From: Comamonadaceae bacterium PBBC1
Lineage (GTDB): Bacteria; Pseudomonadota; Gammaproteobacteria; Burkholderiales; Burkholderiaceae_C
Reading direction: 5' to 3'
Assembly (NCBI GenBank): GCA_002256145.1
Contig: NKIP01000002.1
Location: forward strand, 124,001 to 188,000
DNA: 64,000 nt
Position numbers and translations under genes: made by a program. Below are positions 1 through 9,417 of this stretch, one piece after another; the stretch's first letter is position 1; every line of letters starts with the position of its first letter. The notes under the pieces were generated by a model. That model saw only the letters and a list, made by a program, of their open reading frames with translations, did not search any database and had not been told where the DNA came from.

Positions 1-1
1 G

Positions 2-502
2 GTTGCCCCTTTGGTTGACGAAACCCCCCTGCCTGGCGAGCAGCCTAAAGCCTTGGCATTGCGCTTGGCCTTGGCCAAAGCCCGCGCCGTGGCAGCCTTG
101 AATCCCCAAGCGGTGGTCATTGGCTCTGATCAGGTGGCCGATCTGTCTGGACAAGCTCTGGGCAAACCAGGAGACCATGGGCGAGCGGTGCAACAACTGC
201 GTCAAATGCGTGGCCAAACGGTGATTTTTCAAACCGCACTGGCCGTGATTTGCCAGGCAACCGCTTTCGAACAAGTCGAATTGGCCGAAGTGCGGGTGGT
301 GTTTCGCGACCTGAGCGATGCAGAAATCGAGGCTTATCTTCAAGCAGAAAAACCTTACGACTGCGCCGGCAGTGCCAAAAGCGAAGGACTCGGCATTGTT
401 TTGCTTGAATCCATTGACAATGATGACCCCACTGCACTGGTCGGTCTTCCCTTGATCCGCACAGCACGCCTGCTGCGCCAAGCTGGCATCAAATTGTTGT
501 GA
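2..502 (+). CDS. maf: Maf/YceF-family nucleoside triphosphate pyrophosphatase (5' partial)
   Basis: The N-terminus lies outside the window; the frame is open back to base 2, and the TTG at 11 is internal to the family, so the gene is given as partial. Maf proteins are cytoplasmic house-cleaning enzymes that hydrolyse modified NTPs to NMP and pyrophosphate. Visible marks are VDETPLPGE at the start, GSDQV (whose Asp is the catalytic base), LGKPGD, QMRGQT, and a C-terminal CAGSAKSEGLG followed by DNDDPTALVGLPL. The GSDQV form resembles the m7GTP-specific YceF branch rather than the dTTP branch; that substrate assignment is inferred. The stop at 500-502 lies two bases before the ATG of the next gene, so the pair is probably co-translated. 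Confidence 0.88.
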   Translation, partial: VAPLVDETPLPGEQPKALALRLALAKARAVAALNPQAVVIGSDQVADLSGQALGKPGDHGRAVQQLRQMRGQTVIFQTALAVICQATAFEQVELAEVRVVFRDLSDAEIEAYLQAEKPYDCAGSAKSEGLGIVLLESIDNDDPTALVGLPLIRTARLLRQAGIKLL

Positions 503-504
503 AC

Positions 505-1284
505 ATGTCCTCATCTCTCATGAAAAACGATCCAGGGCATTTGTTTTTGGTACCCACTCCTTTGGACTTTGGCTGCGCTGAGTCATCGCCCATCACCGAT
601 GTATTGCCGCAAGCGACTTTGAAAACCGCATCGGAAATCAGGCACTGGGTCTGTGAAAACGCCAAATCGACCCGCGCATTTTTAAAGCGCGTGAATGAAA
701 TTCACCCTTTGGCCGTTCCGTTGTCTGAGCAGACCATCACCGAACTGCCGCGCCATGTGCACAAAAAAGGCGATCATCAATCTGGTTTTGATGGCAAACC
801 GCTTTTATCGGCTGCATTAGATGGACATCACGTGGGTCTGCTCAGCGAAGCAGGCATGCCGGCCGTGGCCGATCCCGGCAGCTCGGTGGTGCGTGCCGCT
901 CACGATCTAAATTTGAAGGTGGTGCCCTTGGTGGGTCCCGTGTCTTTGCTGTTGGCCTTGGCCGCCAGTGGCCTGAACGGTCAAAATTTTGCTTTTGTGG
1001 GGTACTTACCGCAAGATGCCGCTGAAAGAACAGCACGGGTCAAGCAACTTGAAAATCTAGCGCAAAGAACCGGTCAAACACAACTTTGGATCGAGACCCC
1101 GTACCGCAATGCGGCCATGCTGTCGACCTTGGTACAAGGCCTTCAAGGGTCAACCCGATTAGCCATTGCCAGCGGCCTGACCTTGGCCACGGCCAGCATC
1201 CAAAGCCACAGCGTGGGCCAATGGAAAAAGGGAATCAAAGGTCCGGATGGTCACACGCCTGCGGTGTACGGCATCGGACCTTGA
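505..1284 (+). CDS. RsmI-like SAM-dependent methyltransferase (tetrapyrrole methylase fold)
   Basis: About 259 residues. It belongs to the tetrapyrrole/corrin methylase fold, which includes the 16S rRNA C1402 2'-O-methyltransferase RsmI. Marks are LVPTPLDFG near the N-terminus, GLLSEAGMPAVADPGSSVV (the SAM-binding loop, about residues 112-130), VPLVGPVSLLLALAASGL, FVGYLPQD and LWIETPYRN. It is divergent from canonical RsmI: the N-terminal segment between residues 20 and 90 is longer and unlike the classical one, so it is best called an RsmI-like paralogue with unknown substrate. ATG 505 was chosen two bases after the maf stop; a GTG at 499 overlapping that stop is an alternative. The gene converges on sppA with a three-base gap. 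Confidence 0.82.
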   Translation: MSSSLMKNDPGHLFLVPTPLDFGCAESSPITDVLPQATLKTASEIRHWVCENAKSTRAFLKRVNEIHPLAVPLSEQTITELPRHVHKKGDHQSGFDGKPLLSAALDGHHVGLLSEAGMPAVADPGSSVVRAAHDLNLKVVPLVGPVSLLLALAASGLNGQNFAFVGYLPQDAAERTARVKQLENLAQRTGQTQLWIETPYRNAAMLSTLVQGLQGSTRLAIASGLTLATASIQSHSVGQWKKGIKGPDGHTPAVYGIGP

Positions 1285-1287
1285 TGG

Positions 1288-2286
1288 TCAACGCAATCCT
1301 GTACTCGCACGCAAGGCTCGAACAGAGCCCTCGCCCACGGCTGCGCCAAAACGCTTGACCAAGCGCTCAGCCACGTTTTCGCGCTGGGTGTAATCGATCA
1401 CATCGGGGGCCTGTACCACTTCACGGGCCACCCCATCCACACTGCCCAAACTGTCAGCCAGTCCCATGTCAACCGCTTGCTGACCGCTCCAGAACAAGCC
1501 ACTGAACATGTCAGGCGTTTCTTTGAGTCGATCTCCCCGCCCTTTCTTGACCGCATCAATGAACTGGTTGTGAATTTGATCTAACATGGCTTGAGCATGT
1601 TTGCGTTGAGGTTCGGTTTGCGGGCTGAAAGGATCCAAAAAGCCCTTGTTGGCACCAGCTGTCATCAATCGTCGCTCCACACCCAGCTTGTTCATCAGTT
1701 CGGTAAAACCAAAACCATCCATCAAAACCCCGATGCTGCCCACAATGCTGGCCTTGTCCACATAAATTTTGTCAGCAGCTGCCGCAATGTAGTAAGCCGC
1801 CGACGCGCACGACTCTTCTACCACCGCATAAATCGGTTTGTTATGAAGGGCTCTCAGACGAACAATTTCATCGTTGATAAGTCCCGCTTGCACCGGGCTT
1901 CCCCCCGGAGAGTTGATCAACAAAACCAAGGCTTGCGAACCGGAATCTTCCAGGGCCAATCGCATGGCTGACATGATGTTTTCAGCACTGGCTTCAGTCC
2001 CTGCACCAATTTCCCCCACAATAGTCACCAAGGCAGTATGGGCAAGCGCAGGATGATTTGTGGGAGATTTGTAGCTGAAAGCTTGCCAGAAAACAAAAAC
2101 AAACAAGATGAGCCAAGCAAGGCGCAAGCCAACGCGCCAACGACGTGCGGCGCGTTGTTCATTCAATTGCGCAAAAGCCAAGCGCTCCAAGGTCTGTCGC
2201 TCCCACCCGTCGGCAGAGCTTGGGGTTGGCATTTTCAAAGGATCGTGAGGCGTGGTGGAGGACGTCAGGTCCTGTGGTTCTTGCAT
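1288..2286 (-). CDS. sppA: S49-family signal peptide peptidase, SppA short form
   Basis: Membrane-bound serine protease of about 332 residues that degrades cleaved signal peptides in the periplasm. A single transmembrane segment (about residues 53-73, rich in L, V and F) follows a cytosolic N-terminus. The protease domain shows LLINSPGGSPVQAG, the nucleophile context ESCASAAYYIA and the Lys general-base context VDKASIVGSIGV, so the Ser-Lys dyad of the family is present. The length matches the single-domain SppA form rather than the doubled E. coli protein. ATG 2286 was taken as start; a TTG at 2292 would overlap the stop of the upstream Rieske gene. It is probably the last gene of a Rieske-sppA transcript. 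Confidence 0.88.
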   Translation of the reverse strand: MQEPQDLTSSTTPHDPLKMPTPSSADGWERQTLERLAFAQLNEQRAARRWRVGLRLAWLILFVFVFWQAFSYKSPTNHPALAHTALVTIVGEIGAGTEASAENIMSAMRLALEDSGSQALVLLINSPGGSPVQAGLINDEIVRLRALHNKPIYAVVEESCASAAYYIAAAADKIYVDKASIVGSIGVLMDGFGFTELMNKLGVERRLMTAGANKGFLDPFSPQTEPQRKHAQAMLDQIHNQFIDAVKKGRGDRLKETPDMFSGLFWSGQQAVDMGLADSLGSVDGVAREVVQAPDVIDYTQRENVAERLVKRFGAAVGEGSVRALRASTGLR

Positions 2287-2288
2287 GT

Positions 2289-2654
2289 TCAAAATTCAAG
2301 GGGTTTCAAGTTGTAGGCAGTATGCCAGTGAACCACGCCATCACGTTCTGAGAGTTCAATTTTCACCAAACCACCACGGCATGGGCCGCCCGAGCAAGCC
2401 CCTGTGTCGGCGTGGTAAGTCGCTCCATGCGTGGCACACATCAACCAGCGACCGGATTCATCGAAAAAACGGTCTGGCTGGTAATCCATTTCCATGGCCA
2501 CATGGGTGCAGCGGTTGAGATAAGCATGCACTTGCCCCTTGTATCGAATGGCAAAAGCGCGACACGTCTGGCCAGCATAAACAATGTCAAATGGCACAGC
2601 GCGACCGCTGTTGGTCAAATCCGCACTGTTGCATAAGGGGATCATCGGTTCCAT
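2289..2654 (-). CDS. Rieske [2Fe-2S] domain protein
   Basis: A 121-residue stand-alone Rieske ferredoxin-like protein. The two cluster-binding motifs are CTHVAMEMD (C-x-H, about residues 45-47) and CATHGATYHADTGACSGGPC (C-x-x-H, about residues 73-76), which bind one 2Fe-2S cluster through two Cys and two His. There is no signal peptide, so it should be cytosolic, acting as a small electron carrier or ferredoxin subunit. The partner oxygenase is not visible. It starts with ATG at 2654, and its stop nearly abuts the SppA start, suggesting an operon. The pair Rieske protein plus SppA plus HAD phosphatase next to rluC is a typical Burkholderiales neighbourhood; this last point is recalled, not tested. 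Confidence 0.88.
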   Translation of the reverse strand: MEPMIPLCNSADLTNSGRAVPFDIVYAGQTCRAFAIRYKGQVHAYLNRCTHVAMEMDYQPDRFFDESGRWLMCATHGATYHADTGACSGGPCRGGLVKIELSERDGVVHWHTAYNLKPLEF

Positions 2655-2666
2655 GAAAACTCCTGT

Positions 2667-3347
2667 TCATGCGTGTTGTAACAACCATTGGTGCAAATCA
2701 AGCACGCTGTGGGCCACATATCGGGGCTTCAACTCATGAAATGCATCCGGTTCATGAGCGCCATAACTCACGCCCACACTGGCACAGCCCGCATTCAAAG
2801 CCATTTGCAAATCGTGGGTGGTATCTCCAATCATCAAAGTGCGCTCGGGTTCAACGCCAAATTCACGCATCAACTCAAGCAGCATCAAGGGATGCGGCTT
2901 GCCTGCCGTTTCATCCGCCGTACGTGATCCGTCAAAACGTTCCCGCAACTCCACGGCTTGCAAAGCTTCATTCAGTCCCTGACGGCTTTTGCCCGTTGCC
3001 ACGGTCAACCAATGGTGGCGACTCTTCAAATCGTCCAGCATGTCCAGCACACCTTCAAAAAGGCTGATGTCGTTTTGGTGTTGAATGTAATGGTGGCGAT
3101 ATCGCAGACCCAAGGCAGGGTATTTTTCCTGAGGCACATCTGGAGCAGCGTGGGCCAAAGCGGGCATCAAGGCCATCCCAATCACGTAGGAAGCCGCCTC
3201 TCGCGTCGGCTCGCGCCCGCCCACATCCACGACCGCCCGCTGAATACAACGGGTGATGATCGCGGTGGAATCGAACAAAGTGCCGTCCCAATCAAAGGCA
3301 ATCAGATCAAATTGCCGAGGTCGAAACTGATTCAAATCAAGTGACAT
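2667..3347 (-). CDS. HAD-IA family phosphatase (phosphoglycolate phosphatase-like)
   Basis: A 226-residue haloacid dehalogenase superfamily phosphatase. Motif I is DWDGTLFDS (residues about 19-27, with the nucleophile Asp and acid/base Asp), motif II is the TVATGKSRQGL strand, and motif IV is MIGDTTHDLQMALNAGC. An alpha-helical cap sits between motifs I and II, as in subclass IA. The overall pattern resembles Gph/PGPase proteins that remove phosphate from phosphoglycolate or nucleotides, but the substrate cannot be fixed from sequence. Its start overlaps the end of rluC by 11 bases, so it is translationally coupled behind rluC, an arrangement frequent in Burkholderiales. Confidence 0.86.
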   Translation of the reverse strand: MSLDLNQFRPRQFDLIAFDWDGTLFDSTAIITRCIQRAVVDVGGREPTREAASYVIGMALMPALAHAAPDVPQEKYPALGLRYRHHYIQHQNDISLFEGVLDMLDDLKSRHHWLTVATGKSRQGLNEALQAVELRERFDGSRTADETAGKPHPLMLLELMREFGVEPERTLMIGDTTHDLQMALNAGCASVGVSYGAHEPDAFHELKPRYVAHSVLDLHQWLLQHA

Positions 3348-4338
3348 GGTCTAAATATGCTTTCAATTCAGGAGGTAAATCGGCCTGCAAGGCCACCCGT
3401 TCAGCAGTCCCAGGATGGTTGAACTGCAAACGCCAAGCATGTAAAAACATGCGCTTGAGTCCCTTGCTTTCCAATTTTTGAAGCTGACGATTCCATTCAA
3501 AATCACCATATTTGTCATCCCCTGCGATGGGATGACCTTGGGCAGACAAATGAACCCTGATTTGGTGAGTTCGCCCGGTTTTGATGGTCACCTCCAGCAA
3601 AGTAGCGCCAGCCCAGCGCTGGGCCACCTTGACCAAGGTGATGGAGCGCATGCCATCCGGATCGTCAGGCGTGGTCACACGCACCCGGCGTTCGCCATCT
3701 TGACCCTCTTTGCCAGGCAACAAAAACTTGAGCAGGGGCTGATCAATGACTTTCAGTTTGGCTGGCCACTCGCCCTTGACCAAGGCCAAATAAGTCTTGC
3801 CCGTTTCTCGCTCTCGAAACTGGTCTTGCAAATGCTTGAGGGCACTGCGCTTTTTGGCCACCAGCAAAATGCCGCTGGTGTCGCGGTCTAAGCGATGCAC
3901 CAACTCGAGCAGCTTGGCTTGTGGGCGGGCTTGGCGCAATTGTTCGATCACACCAAAGCTCACACCCGAGCCGCCATGCACGGCCACCCCGGAAGGTTTG
4001 TCAATGGCCAATAAAAAGTCATCTTCGAGCAGCACAGGAAACTCTCGGCCAGGCGCGGGATGCAGGGCCTTTTCAATCACCTTTTCAGACACCCGCACGG
4101 GGGGTAAACGCACTTGGTCCCCCGCTTCGACACGACTGTCCGCCGACGCGCGACCTTTGTTGATGCGCACTTCACCGCTGCGAATGATGCGATAAATGTG
4201 GGTTTTAGGGACCCCCTTGAGATGACGCATCAAAAAGTTGTCCAAACGCTGTCCAACGGACTCCTCATCCACCAACAACCATTTGACGGCAGGTGCTGCA
4301 GCTGGGGTTTGGGCCTCTATAATGTGTTTCACTGGCAA
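3337..4338 (-). CDS. rluC: 23S rRNA pseudouridine(955/2504/2580) synthase RluC
   Basis: A 333-residue RluA-family pseudouridine synthase. An N-terminal S4 RNA-binding domain (QRLDNFLMRHLKG to VRINKGR, about residues 29-65) is followed by the catalytic domain with HRLDRDTSG (about residue 145; its Asp attacks the uracil), TGRTHQIRVH and a C-terminal HAWRLQFNHP. The S4 plus catalytic layout and the divergent position next to rne support RluC over RluD. The first codon of the open frame is TTG at 4338; a GTG at 4332 is equally possible, since neither has a clear ribosome binding site. It modifies 23S rRNA in the cytoplasm. The HAD gene overlaps its 3' end. Confidence 0.9.
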   Translation of the reverse strand: MPVKHIIEAQTPAAAPAVKWLLVDEESVGQRLDNFLMRHLKGVPKTHIYRIIRSGEVRINKGRASADSRVEAGDQVRLPPVRVSEKVIEKALHPAPGREFPVLLEDDFLLAIDKPSGVAVHGGSGVSFGVIEQLRQARPQAKLLELVHRLDRDTSGILLVAKKRSALKHLQDQFRERETGKTYLALVKGEWPAKLKVIDQPLLKFLLPGKEGQDGERRVRVTTPDDPDGMRSITLVKVAQRWAGATLLEVTIKTGRTHQIRVHLSAQGHPIAGDDKYGDFEWNRQLQKLESKGLKRMFLHAWRLQFNHPGTAERVALQADLPPELKAYLDHVT

Positions 4339-4921
4339 CTGGCTGTAAGTGGTTGATTCAGATGGAAATGAATTCCTGCAAATCAGGAGTTTAGTTCACC
4401 ACCACCAAGCCAATCCAGATGGTCGATGCCACCCTCGGCACGTTTTGCAGACTGAAGGCGAGTGCCAACAGTGGCCAAACGACCCGGAGGTTGGGCCGAC
4501 GCCCAGAAACCCAGATACGGAATACCCCAAGTTCAGCAGCCCTTTTGGCTGCTGAACGGATCAAAGCGAGATGGCTGTGTTGTTCGGAAATTTGTTGATG
4601 TGGATGAAATGGCTCACGAAGCCAAGCACACCCGTCACGCCTTGTGCCCGACAATTTGTCTTGGACACCGGAGGAAGCCTCCGGCAGTGGACGAATATTT
4701 GCATGCCCCTAGCCTCGCCCCATCCACGCGCCACGATCCCCCTTGCTGTACTTACCCACAGCTGAGCGGACGATCCTCCAAGGCAATTCCCTTCGTTTCT
4801 AGCGTCAGCTCCGGCAACGTGGGCTTTGCGGTTTTCTGAACCCAAAGCCGGTTGTGTAATCAGGCTTCAAATCGCAGACACTTCTGCGCTGGGGCCGCCG
4901 CTGTCAATAAAGGAACGCATC
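4339..4921 (+). promoter_or_regulatory. Long structured leader / promoter region of rne
   Basis: A 583-base gap between the divergent rluC and rne genes with no convincing gene; short open frames on both strands lack family-like sequence. It holds two strong hairpins in the sense of rne: an 11-bp perfect stem at 4531-4541 / 4547-4557 with a 5-base loop, and a 7-bp stem at 4668-4674 / 4678-4684 with a 3-base loop. In enterobacteria the rne leader is a structured RNase E target that provides feedback control (known). By position and structure this leader could do the same (inference). A ribosome binding site AGGAA lies at 4911-4915, ahead of ATG 4922. Confidence 0.55.
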
Positions 4922-7900
4922 ATGAAACGGATGCTGATCAACGCCACGCAAGCTGAAGAGCGCCGCCTGGCCATCGTCGACGGACAAAAACTCCTCGACT
5001 ACGAAATCGAAATCGAAGGCCGCGAACAACGCAAGGGCAACATCTACAAAGCCATTGTGACGCGCGTCGAGCCCTCGCTCGAAGCCTGCTTTGTGGACTA
5101 CGGCGAAGACCGCCACGGCTTTTTGCCCTTCAAGGAAATCTCGCGCCAATACTTTGCTGAAGGCGTGTCCGTCAGCCAAGCCCGCATCCAGGACGTCATC
5201 AGGGAAGGTCAATCCCTCTTGGTGCAGGTCGAAAAAGAAGAGCGTGGCAACAAAGGCGCGGCGCTGACCACCTTCGTCAGTCTGGCAGGCCGGTATGTCG
5301 TGCTAATGCCCAACAACCCCCGTGGTGGTGGCGTCAGCCGCCGCATCGAGGGTGACGACCGGGCCGAGCTCAAAGAGGCCATGGACCAACTGGAATACCC
5401 CAAGGGCATGTCCATCATCGCCCGCACCGCAGGCATCGGCCGCACAGCGCCAGAGCTGCAATGGGACCTGAACTACCTGCTCAAACTTTGGACCGCCATC
5501 GATGGCGCCACCCAGGGCAAAGGCGCTTTCCTGATTTACCAAGAATCGTCGCTGGTCATCCGCGCCATTCGTGACTATTTCAACAACGACATCGGCGACA
5601 TCCTGATCGACACCGATGACATCTATGACCAGGCTCAGCAATTCATGAGCCACGTCATGCCCGAATTCGCACCGCGCGTGAAGCGCTACCGCGACGACGC
5701 GCCCCTCTTTAGCCGTTTCCAGATCGAGCACCAGATCGAGTCGGCCTACGCCCGAACCGTGCAACTGCCCTCTGGCGGCGCCATCGTCATCGACCACACC
5801 GAAGCTTTGGTGTCGGTGGACGTCAACTCGGCCCGCGCCATCAAAGGCGGCGACATCGAGGAAACCGCGACCCGCACCAACCTGGAAGCCGCCGACGAAG
5901 TGGCCCGCCAGATGCGCCTGCGCGACCTGGGTGGTCTGATCGTGATCGACTTCATTGACATGGATGAAAGCAAGAACCGCCGGGAAGTGGAAAACCGCTT
6001 GCGCGATGCGCTGCGCCAAGACAGGGCACGCGTTCAGTTCGGCTCCATCAGCAAGTTCGGCCTCATGGAAATGAGCCGCCAGCGTTTGAAACCCGCCCTG
6101 TCCGAAGGTGCCTCCATCCCCTGCCCACGTTGCGGCGGTGCGGGCCACATCCGTGATACCGAAAGTTCGGCGCTGCAAATTTTGCGGATCATTCAAGAAG
6201 AGTCCATGAAGGACAACAGCGCTGCCGTGCACGCCCAAGTGCCCGTAGAAGTCGCGTCTTTCCTGCTCAATGAAAAGCGCTCCGAGATTGCCAAGATCGA
6301 ACTGCAGCAACGCATCAACGTGCTGCTGGTGCCCAACAAGTCGCTGGAAACGCCGCACTACAAGCTCGAGCGCTTGAAGCACGACGACCCACGCCTGGAC
6401 CGCATCGAAGCCAGCTACAAAATGGCCGAAGAAATCGAAGACGCGACCACCGTGACGCGCCGCTCGCAAGAGCCCACCAACAAGCAAACCCCGGTCATCA
6501 AAGGCGTGCTGCCCGATGCACCAGCGCCTGTGGCTCAGGCCAAACCCGAAATCGCCAAACCGGCCCCCAAAGCTGTCCAAGCCCCGGCGGTTGCAGCCGC
6601 TGCCCCCACAGCGCCTTCCACAGGTGGTGGTTTCTTCGCTTGGTTGAAAAATCTTTTTGGTTCAAGTGCCACACCCCAAGCGCCTGTTGAACCCGTCAAA
6701 AAAGAAATCAACACACCTGAATCACGCCGTGACAACGAACGTCGGGACAACGAGCGCCGAGAGGGACGCCGTGGTGGCCGCCGTGGTGAACGCGGTGAGG
6801 CCGCCACAAGCGAAAGCCGCGCTCCACGCGAAGGTTCACGCGAAAACGGACGCCGTTCAGAAGGACGCATTGAAGGACGCGACAACGAAACACGCCCAGC
6901 CCGCAGCGAGCGACCTGAGCGTGGCGAACGCATGGAGCGGTCTGAGCGCCCCAGCGGCGAACGCATGGAGCGTTCTGAGCGTCCCAACGGCGACCGCCCA
7001 CAGCGCGACAACCGCCGTGGCGAAGCTCGCGGTGAACCCCGAAACGAAGTACGCGTGGAGACAACGGCTGAACTGAACGCTGAAAACACCGAAGCACGCA
7101 CAGACCGCGCACCTCGCGCTGAACGCAGCGAAGGCCAAGGTCGCCGCGAACGGGGCGAAAGAGGCGAAGGTCGTCGGGATCGGGCTGAACGCGGCGAACG
7201 TCGACAAGACGACAAAGCGCCCATGGAGCCCACGGTCACAGAACCCACAGGCAACGTGGCCGAAACCTCTGACAACCCGGTTACAGAAGGCCACGCGTCA
7301 GACAACACGTCTGAACGCCGCGAACGTCGCTCCAGGGATCGTTATGGTCGCGATCGCCGTGAACGCAATGCGGAGCCGCGTCAAGAAAACCCTGCGGAGC
7401 AAGACACGGCTCCCACCGGCCATGCTTTGGCTGCACCTGCAACGGAAACCTTGTCAGAAGAGCGTCCTGCGCCCCGCTCGTATTTCGAGCGGGCTCAGCA
7501 AGCTGCAGTGCCCACCGTCACGGAAACCGCCGCTGCAGCAAGCGACTCCAGCCCTGCGATGGTCAACGCAGCAGCGGCCAGCGCAAACTCAGAACCCCTT
7601 GCCAACACTGCAGCTGATCACACCCCGACTGCCGCAGCCCATGCCAGCCCTGAGCCTGTGGTATCTGCACCTGTGGCATCTGCACCGGTGACCACCAAGC
7701 CCGTGACGATCGAACAGACCACAACGCCCGCAGAAACCGTCAAGCAGGCGACCCACACAGAAGTTGCGCCCGTTGTTCAGGAATTACCTTCGGCCGTTTT
7801 GTACGAACTGCCCGTGGATCGTTTACAACAAGTTGCACATGACTCGGGACTCATTTGGGTCAACTCGGATGCCGAAAAAATTGCAGCTGTTCAAGCCGCC

Positions 7901-8026
7901 ATTGCAGCGGAGCCTCCCGTTGTGCGTATTCCGCGCGAACGCCCTGCTGCGGTGGTGGTGAATGAGGGCCCACTGGTGTTGGTCGAAACTCGCAAAGACC
8001 TGAACCAACTGAAAGTTCCCTTTTGA
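4922..8026 (+). CDS. rne: Ribonuclease E (Rne/Rng family)
   Basis: An endoribonuclease of 1034 residues, the core of the RNA degradosome, involved in mRNA decay and in rRNA and tRNA processing. The S1 domain spans about residues 35-120, followed by the 5'-sensor and DNase I-like parts. The catalytic metal ligands are visible as D300 in VDVNSA and D343 in VIDFID, spaced 43 residues apart as in E. coli. The zinc-link CPRC is at C401/C404. The distal half is a low-complexity tail rich in R, E, G and D (about residues 590-860), then an Ala/Pro/Thr-rich stretch and a short conserved C-terminal segment. A longer in-frame extension from 4826 lacks a ribosome site, whereas AGGAA precedes ATG 4922. 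Transcription ends at the terminator at 8077-8099. Confidence 0.95.
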   Translation: MKRMLINATQAEERRLAIVDGQKLLDYEIEIEGREQRKGNIYKAIVTRVEPSLEACFVDYGEDRHGFLPFKEISRQYFAEGVSVSQARIQDVIREGQSLLVQVEKEERGNKGAALTTFVSLAGRYVVLMPNNPRGGGVSRRIEGDDRAELKEAMDQLEYPKGMSIIARTAGIGRTAPELQWDLNYLLKLWTAIDGATQGKGAFLIYQESSLVIRAIRDYFNNDIGDILIDTDDIYDQAQQFMSHVMPEFAPRVKRYRDDAPLFSRFQIEHQIESAYARTVQLPSGGAIVIDHTEALVSVDVNSARAIKGGDIEETATRTNLEAADEVARQMRLRDLGGLIVIDFIDMDESKNRREVENRLRDALRQDRARVQFGSISKFGLMEMSRQRLKPALSEGASIPCPRCGGAGHIRDTESSALQILRIIQEESMKDNSAAVHAQVPVEVASFLLNEKRSEIAKIELQQRINVLLVPNKSLETPHYKLERLKHDDPRLDRIEASYKMAEEIEDATTVTRRSQEPTNKQTPVIKGVLPDAPAPVAQAKPEIAKPAPKAVQAPAVAAAAPTAPSTGGGFFAWLKNLFGSSATPQAPVEPVKKEINTPESRRDNERRDNERREGRRGGRRGERGEAATSESRAPREGSRENGRRSEGRIEGRDNETRPARSERPERGERMERSERPSGERMERSERPNGDRPQRDNRRGEARGEPRNEVRVETTAELNAENTEARTDRAPRAERSEGQGRRERGERGEGRRDRAERGERRQDDKAPMEPTVTEPTGNVAETSDNPVTEGHASDNTSERRERRSRDRYGRDRRERNAEPRQENPAEQDTAPTGHALAAPATETLSEERPAPRSYFERAQQAAVPTVTETAAAASDSSPAMVNAAAASANSEPLANTAADHTPTAAAHASPEPVVSAPVASAPVTTKPVTIEQTTTPAETVKQATHTEVAPVVQELPSAVLYELPVDRLQQVAHDSGLIWVNSDAEKIAAVQAAIAAEPPVVRIPRERPAAVVVNEGPLVLVETRKDLNQLKVPF

Positions 8027-8070
8027 CAAAGGTACTTTGGCTGCCTGAACCCTGACCCATGGGGCTCTAC

Positions 8071-8099
8071 AAAAAACCGGACCCAAGGTCCGGTTTTTT
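8071..8099. terminator. Bidirectional intrinsic terminator between rne and hemY
   Basis: A 7-bp GC-rich stem (CCGGACC at 8077-8083, GGTCCGG at 8087-8093) with a CAA loop, flanked by six A on the left and six T on the right. It therefore serves both the plus-strand rne message and the minus-strand haem operon that converge here. Confidence 0.9.
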
Positions 8100-8121
8100 C
8101 ATGAGGCTTCAACTGGGATTT

Positions 8122-9411
8122 TCAAATCGTTTGAGCAGCTTGCTTCCAAGCGTTTTTGGCCGCCTCTGTATCTTGTCTTTGCTCGGCCAATTCGGCCAGG
8201 GCACACCAAGCTTGGCGTCTGAGGGTTGGCTCAACCAAGGACTTGATCGATTGTGACAACAGGCCTTGGGCTTTGCCCCAGAGCTTGTGCCGCCAGCAAA
8301 GCATCCCGGCTAAAAACTGCAAATAAGGATCGCGGGGCAAGGCCTGTTGTGCACGTTCAATGCGCGACAACCAATCGAGGGCATCTTGCGACTGAGTATC
8401 GGCCAGACTGGCCTCTAAGGCTTGAACGAAACGCATGTCCACGGCATCTCGCCATGCCGTTGGGGTGTCCAACAAGGGCATGATCACTGCTTGCAGCCAT
8501 TGCCGGGCCTGAAAGGGTTCACCGCCCAATTGCAACCAACGCAAAGCGGCTTCAGCAGCCACTTCGGGCATCAACTTCTGAGCCGGTGTGAGTTTTTTCC
8601 AAACACGCTGCATGCCCTCTGCATCGTGCGTGCTGGCCACCCATTCCAGGATCAGCCGAGACACCAGACTCTGAGCCACCGAGGGAGAAAACGCCCGGTG
8701 CTTGGCCAGCAAAACCGCCGTCTCCAGCGCCTGCGCAGGTTGACCCGCCAAGCGGGCCGCCTTGAGTTGCAAACGCATGGCCACCATGCGGCGACCCGAA
8801 GCGGGTGGCAACTCCTTCAAACGGTCCAAGCTGCCTTGGGCATCCCGGTCGTCGAGCAACCAACGTGCTGCCCGCAATTGAACACCTTCCGTCAAGGTTT
8901 GCCGTTGGGCACTTTGCCCTTGCTGGGCGTGCAAGACCGCTTGAGCCAAATGATGTTGACGGCGGTCCCTGTCTTGCAACGCATGACTGGCCTCAGCGGC
9001 CATGATGTGGGCTACAGAGCGCAAAGAAACCGCATGGTCCAACTCGACACCGGCCTCGCGCAGGTGTTCCTCTTTGTCAAGCACTGACTCTGCCGCTTTG
9101 CGAGCACGCAAAAAACGCCCAGCCATGAAGTGCCCCATGGCATCCAACAGATCGGCGTGCGCCGCTCTTTCTTTTTGTTGCACACGCCAACGCTGCGCCT
9201 GCTTGGGCAGTGACAACAAAGCAGCCAGTGCCTTTTGGGCCAAGACCACCAAGAGGACCACCAACAAAAAGGCCAAAACGGCTAAATTGAGTGAAACATC
9301 AACCCGCAAAGGCGAAAGGAAAAGGGTGACGGTGCCCTGGTTGTGACCGGCCAACCAAGCACCCGCCGCCGCAAGGGCAAACAAACTGATGAGCCATAAA
9401 GCAGCACGCAT
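8122..9411 (-). CDS. hemY: Haem biosynthesis protein HemY (TPR membrane protein)
   Basis: A 429-residue inner-membrane protein of the proteobacterial HemY family, which is unrelated to protoporphyrinogen oxidase. Two hydrophobic segments at about residues 3-19 and 38-63 form the HemY N-terminal domain; the rest is helical with TPR-like repeats, for example around LLSQSIKSLVEPTLRRQAW near the C-terminus. The biochemical role is not established; it is linked to haem synthesis mainly by its conserved position after hemCDX. It starts with ATG six bases after the hemX stop, so it is the last gene of the coupled hemC-hemD-hemX-hemY operon, which ends at the bidirectional terminator at 8071-8099. 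Confidence 0.88.
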   Translation of the reverse strand: MRAALWLISLFALAAAGAWLAGHNQGTVTLFLSPLRVDVSLNLAVLAFLLVVLLVVLAQKALAALLSLPKQAQRWRVQQKERAAHADLLDAMGHFMAGRFLRARKAAESVLDKEEHLREAGVELDHAVSLRSVAHIMAAEASHALQDRDRRQHHLAQAVLHAQQGQSAQRQTLTEGVQLRAARWLLDDRDAQGSLDRLKELPPASGRRMVAMRLQLKAARLAGQPAQALETAVLLAKHRAFSPSVAQSLVSRLILEWVASTHDAEGMQRVWKKLTPAQKLMPEVAAEAALRWLQLGGEPFQARQWLQAVIMPLLDTPTAWRDAVDMRFVQALEASLADTQSQDALDWLSRIERAQQALPRDPYLQFLAGMLCWRHKLWGKAQGLLSQSIKSLVEPTLRRQAWCALAELAEQRQDTEAAKNAWKQAAQTI

Positions 9412-9417
9412 CCCGAA

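Noticed and set aside
4462..4839. Open frame in the rne leader
   Set aside because: Codon use is poor, it crosses the two strong hairpins, and it has no homologous look; the region is better explained as regulatory RNA.
5303..6580. Long open frame on the minus strand, opposite rne
   Set aside because: It follows the codon periodicity of rne in the other strand and encodes low-complexity, family-less sequence; typical antisense shadow of a GC-rich gene.
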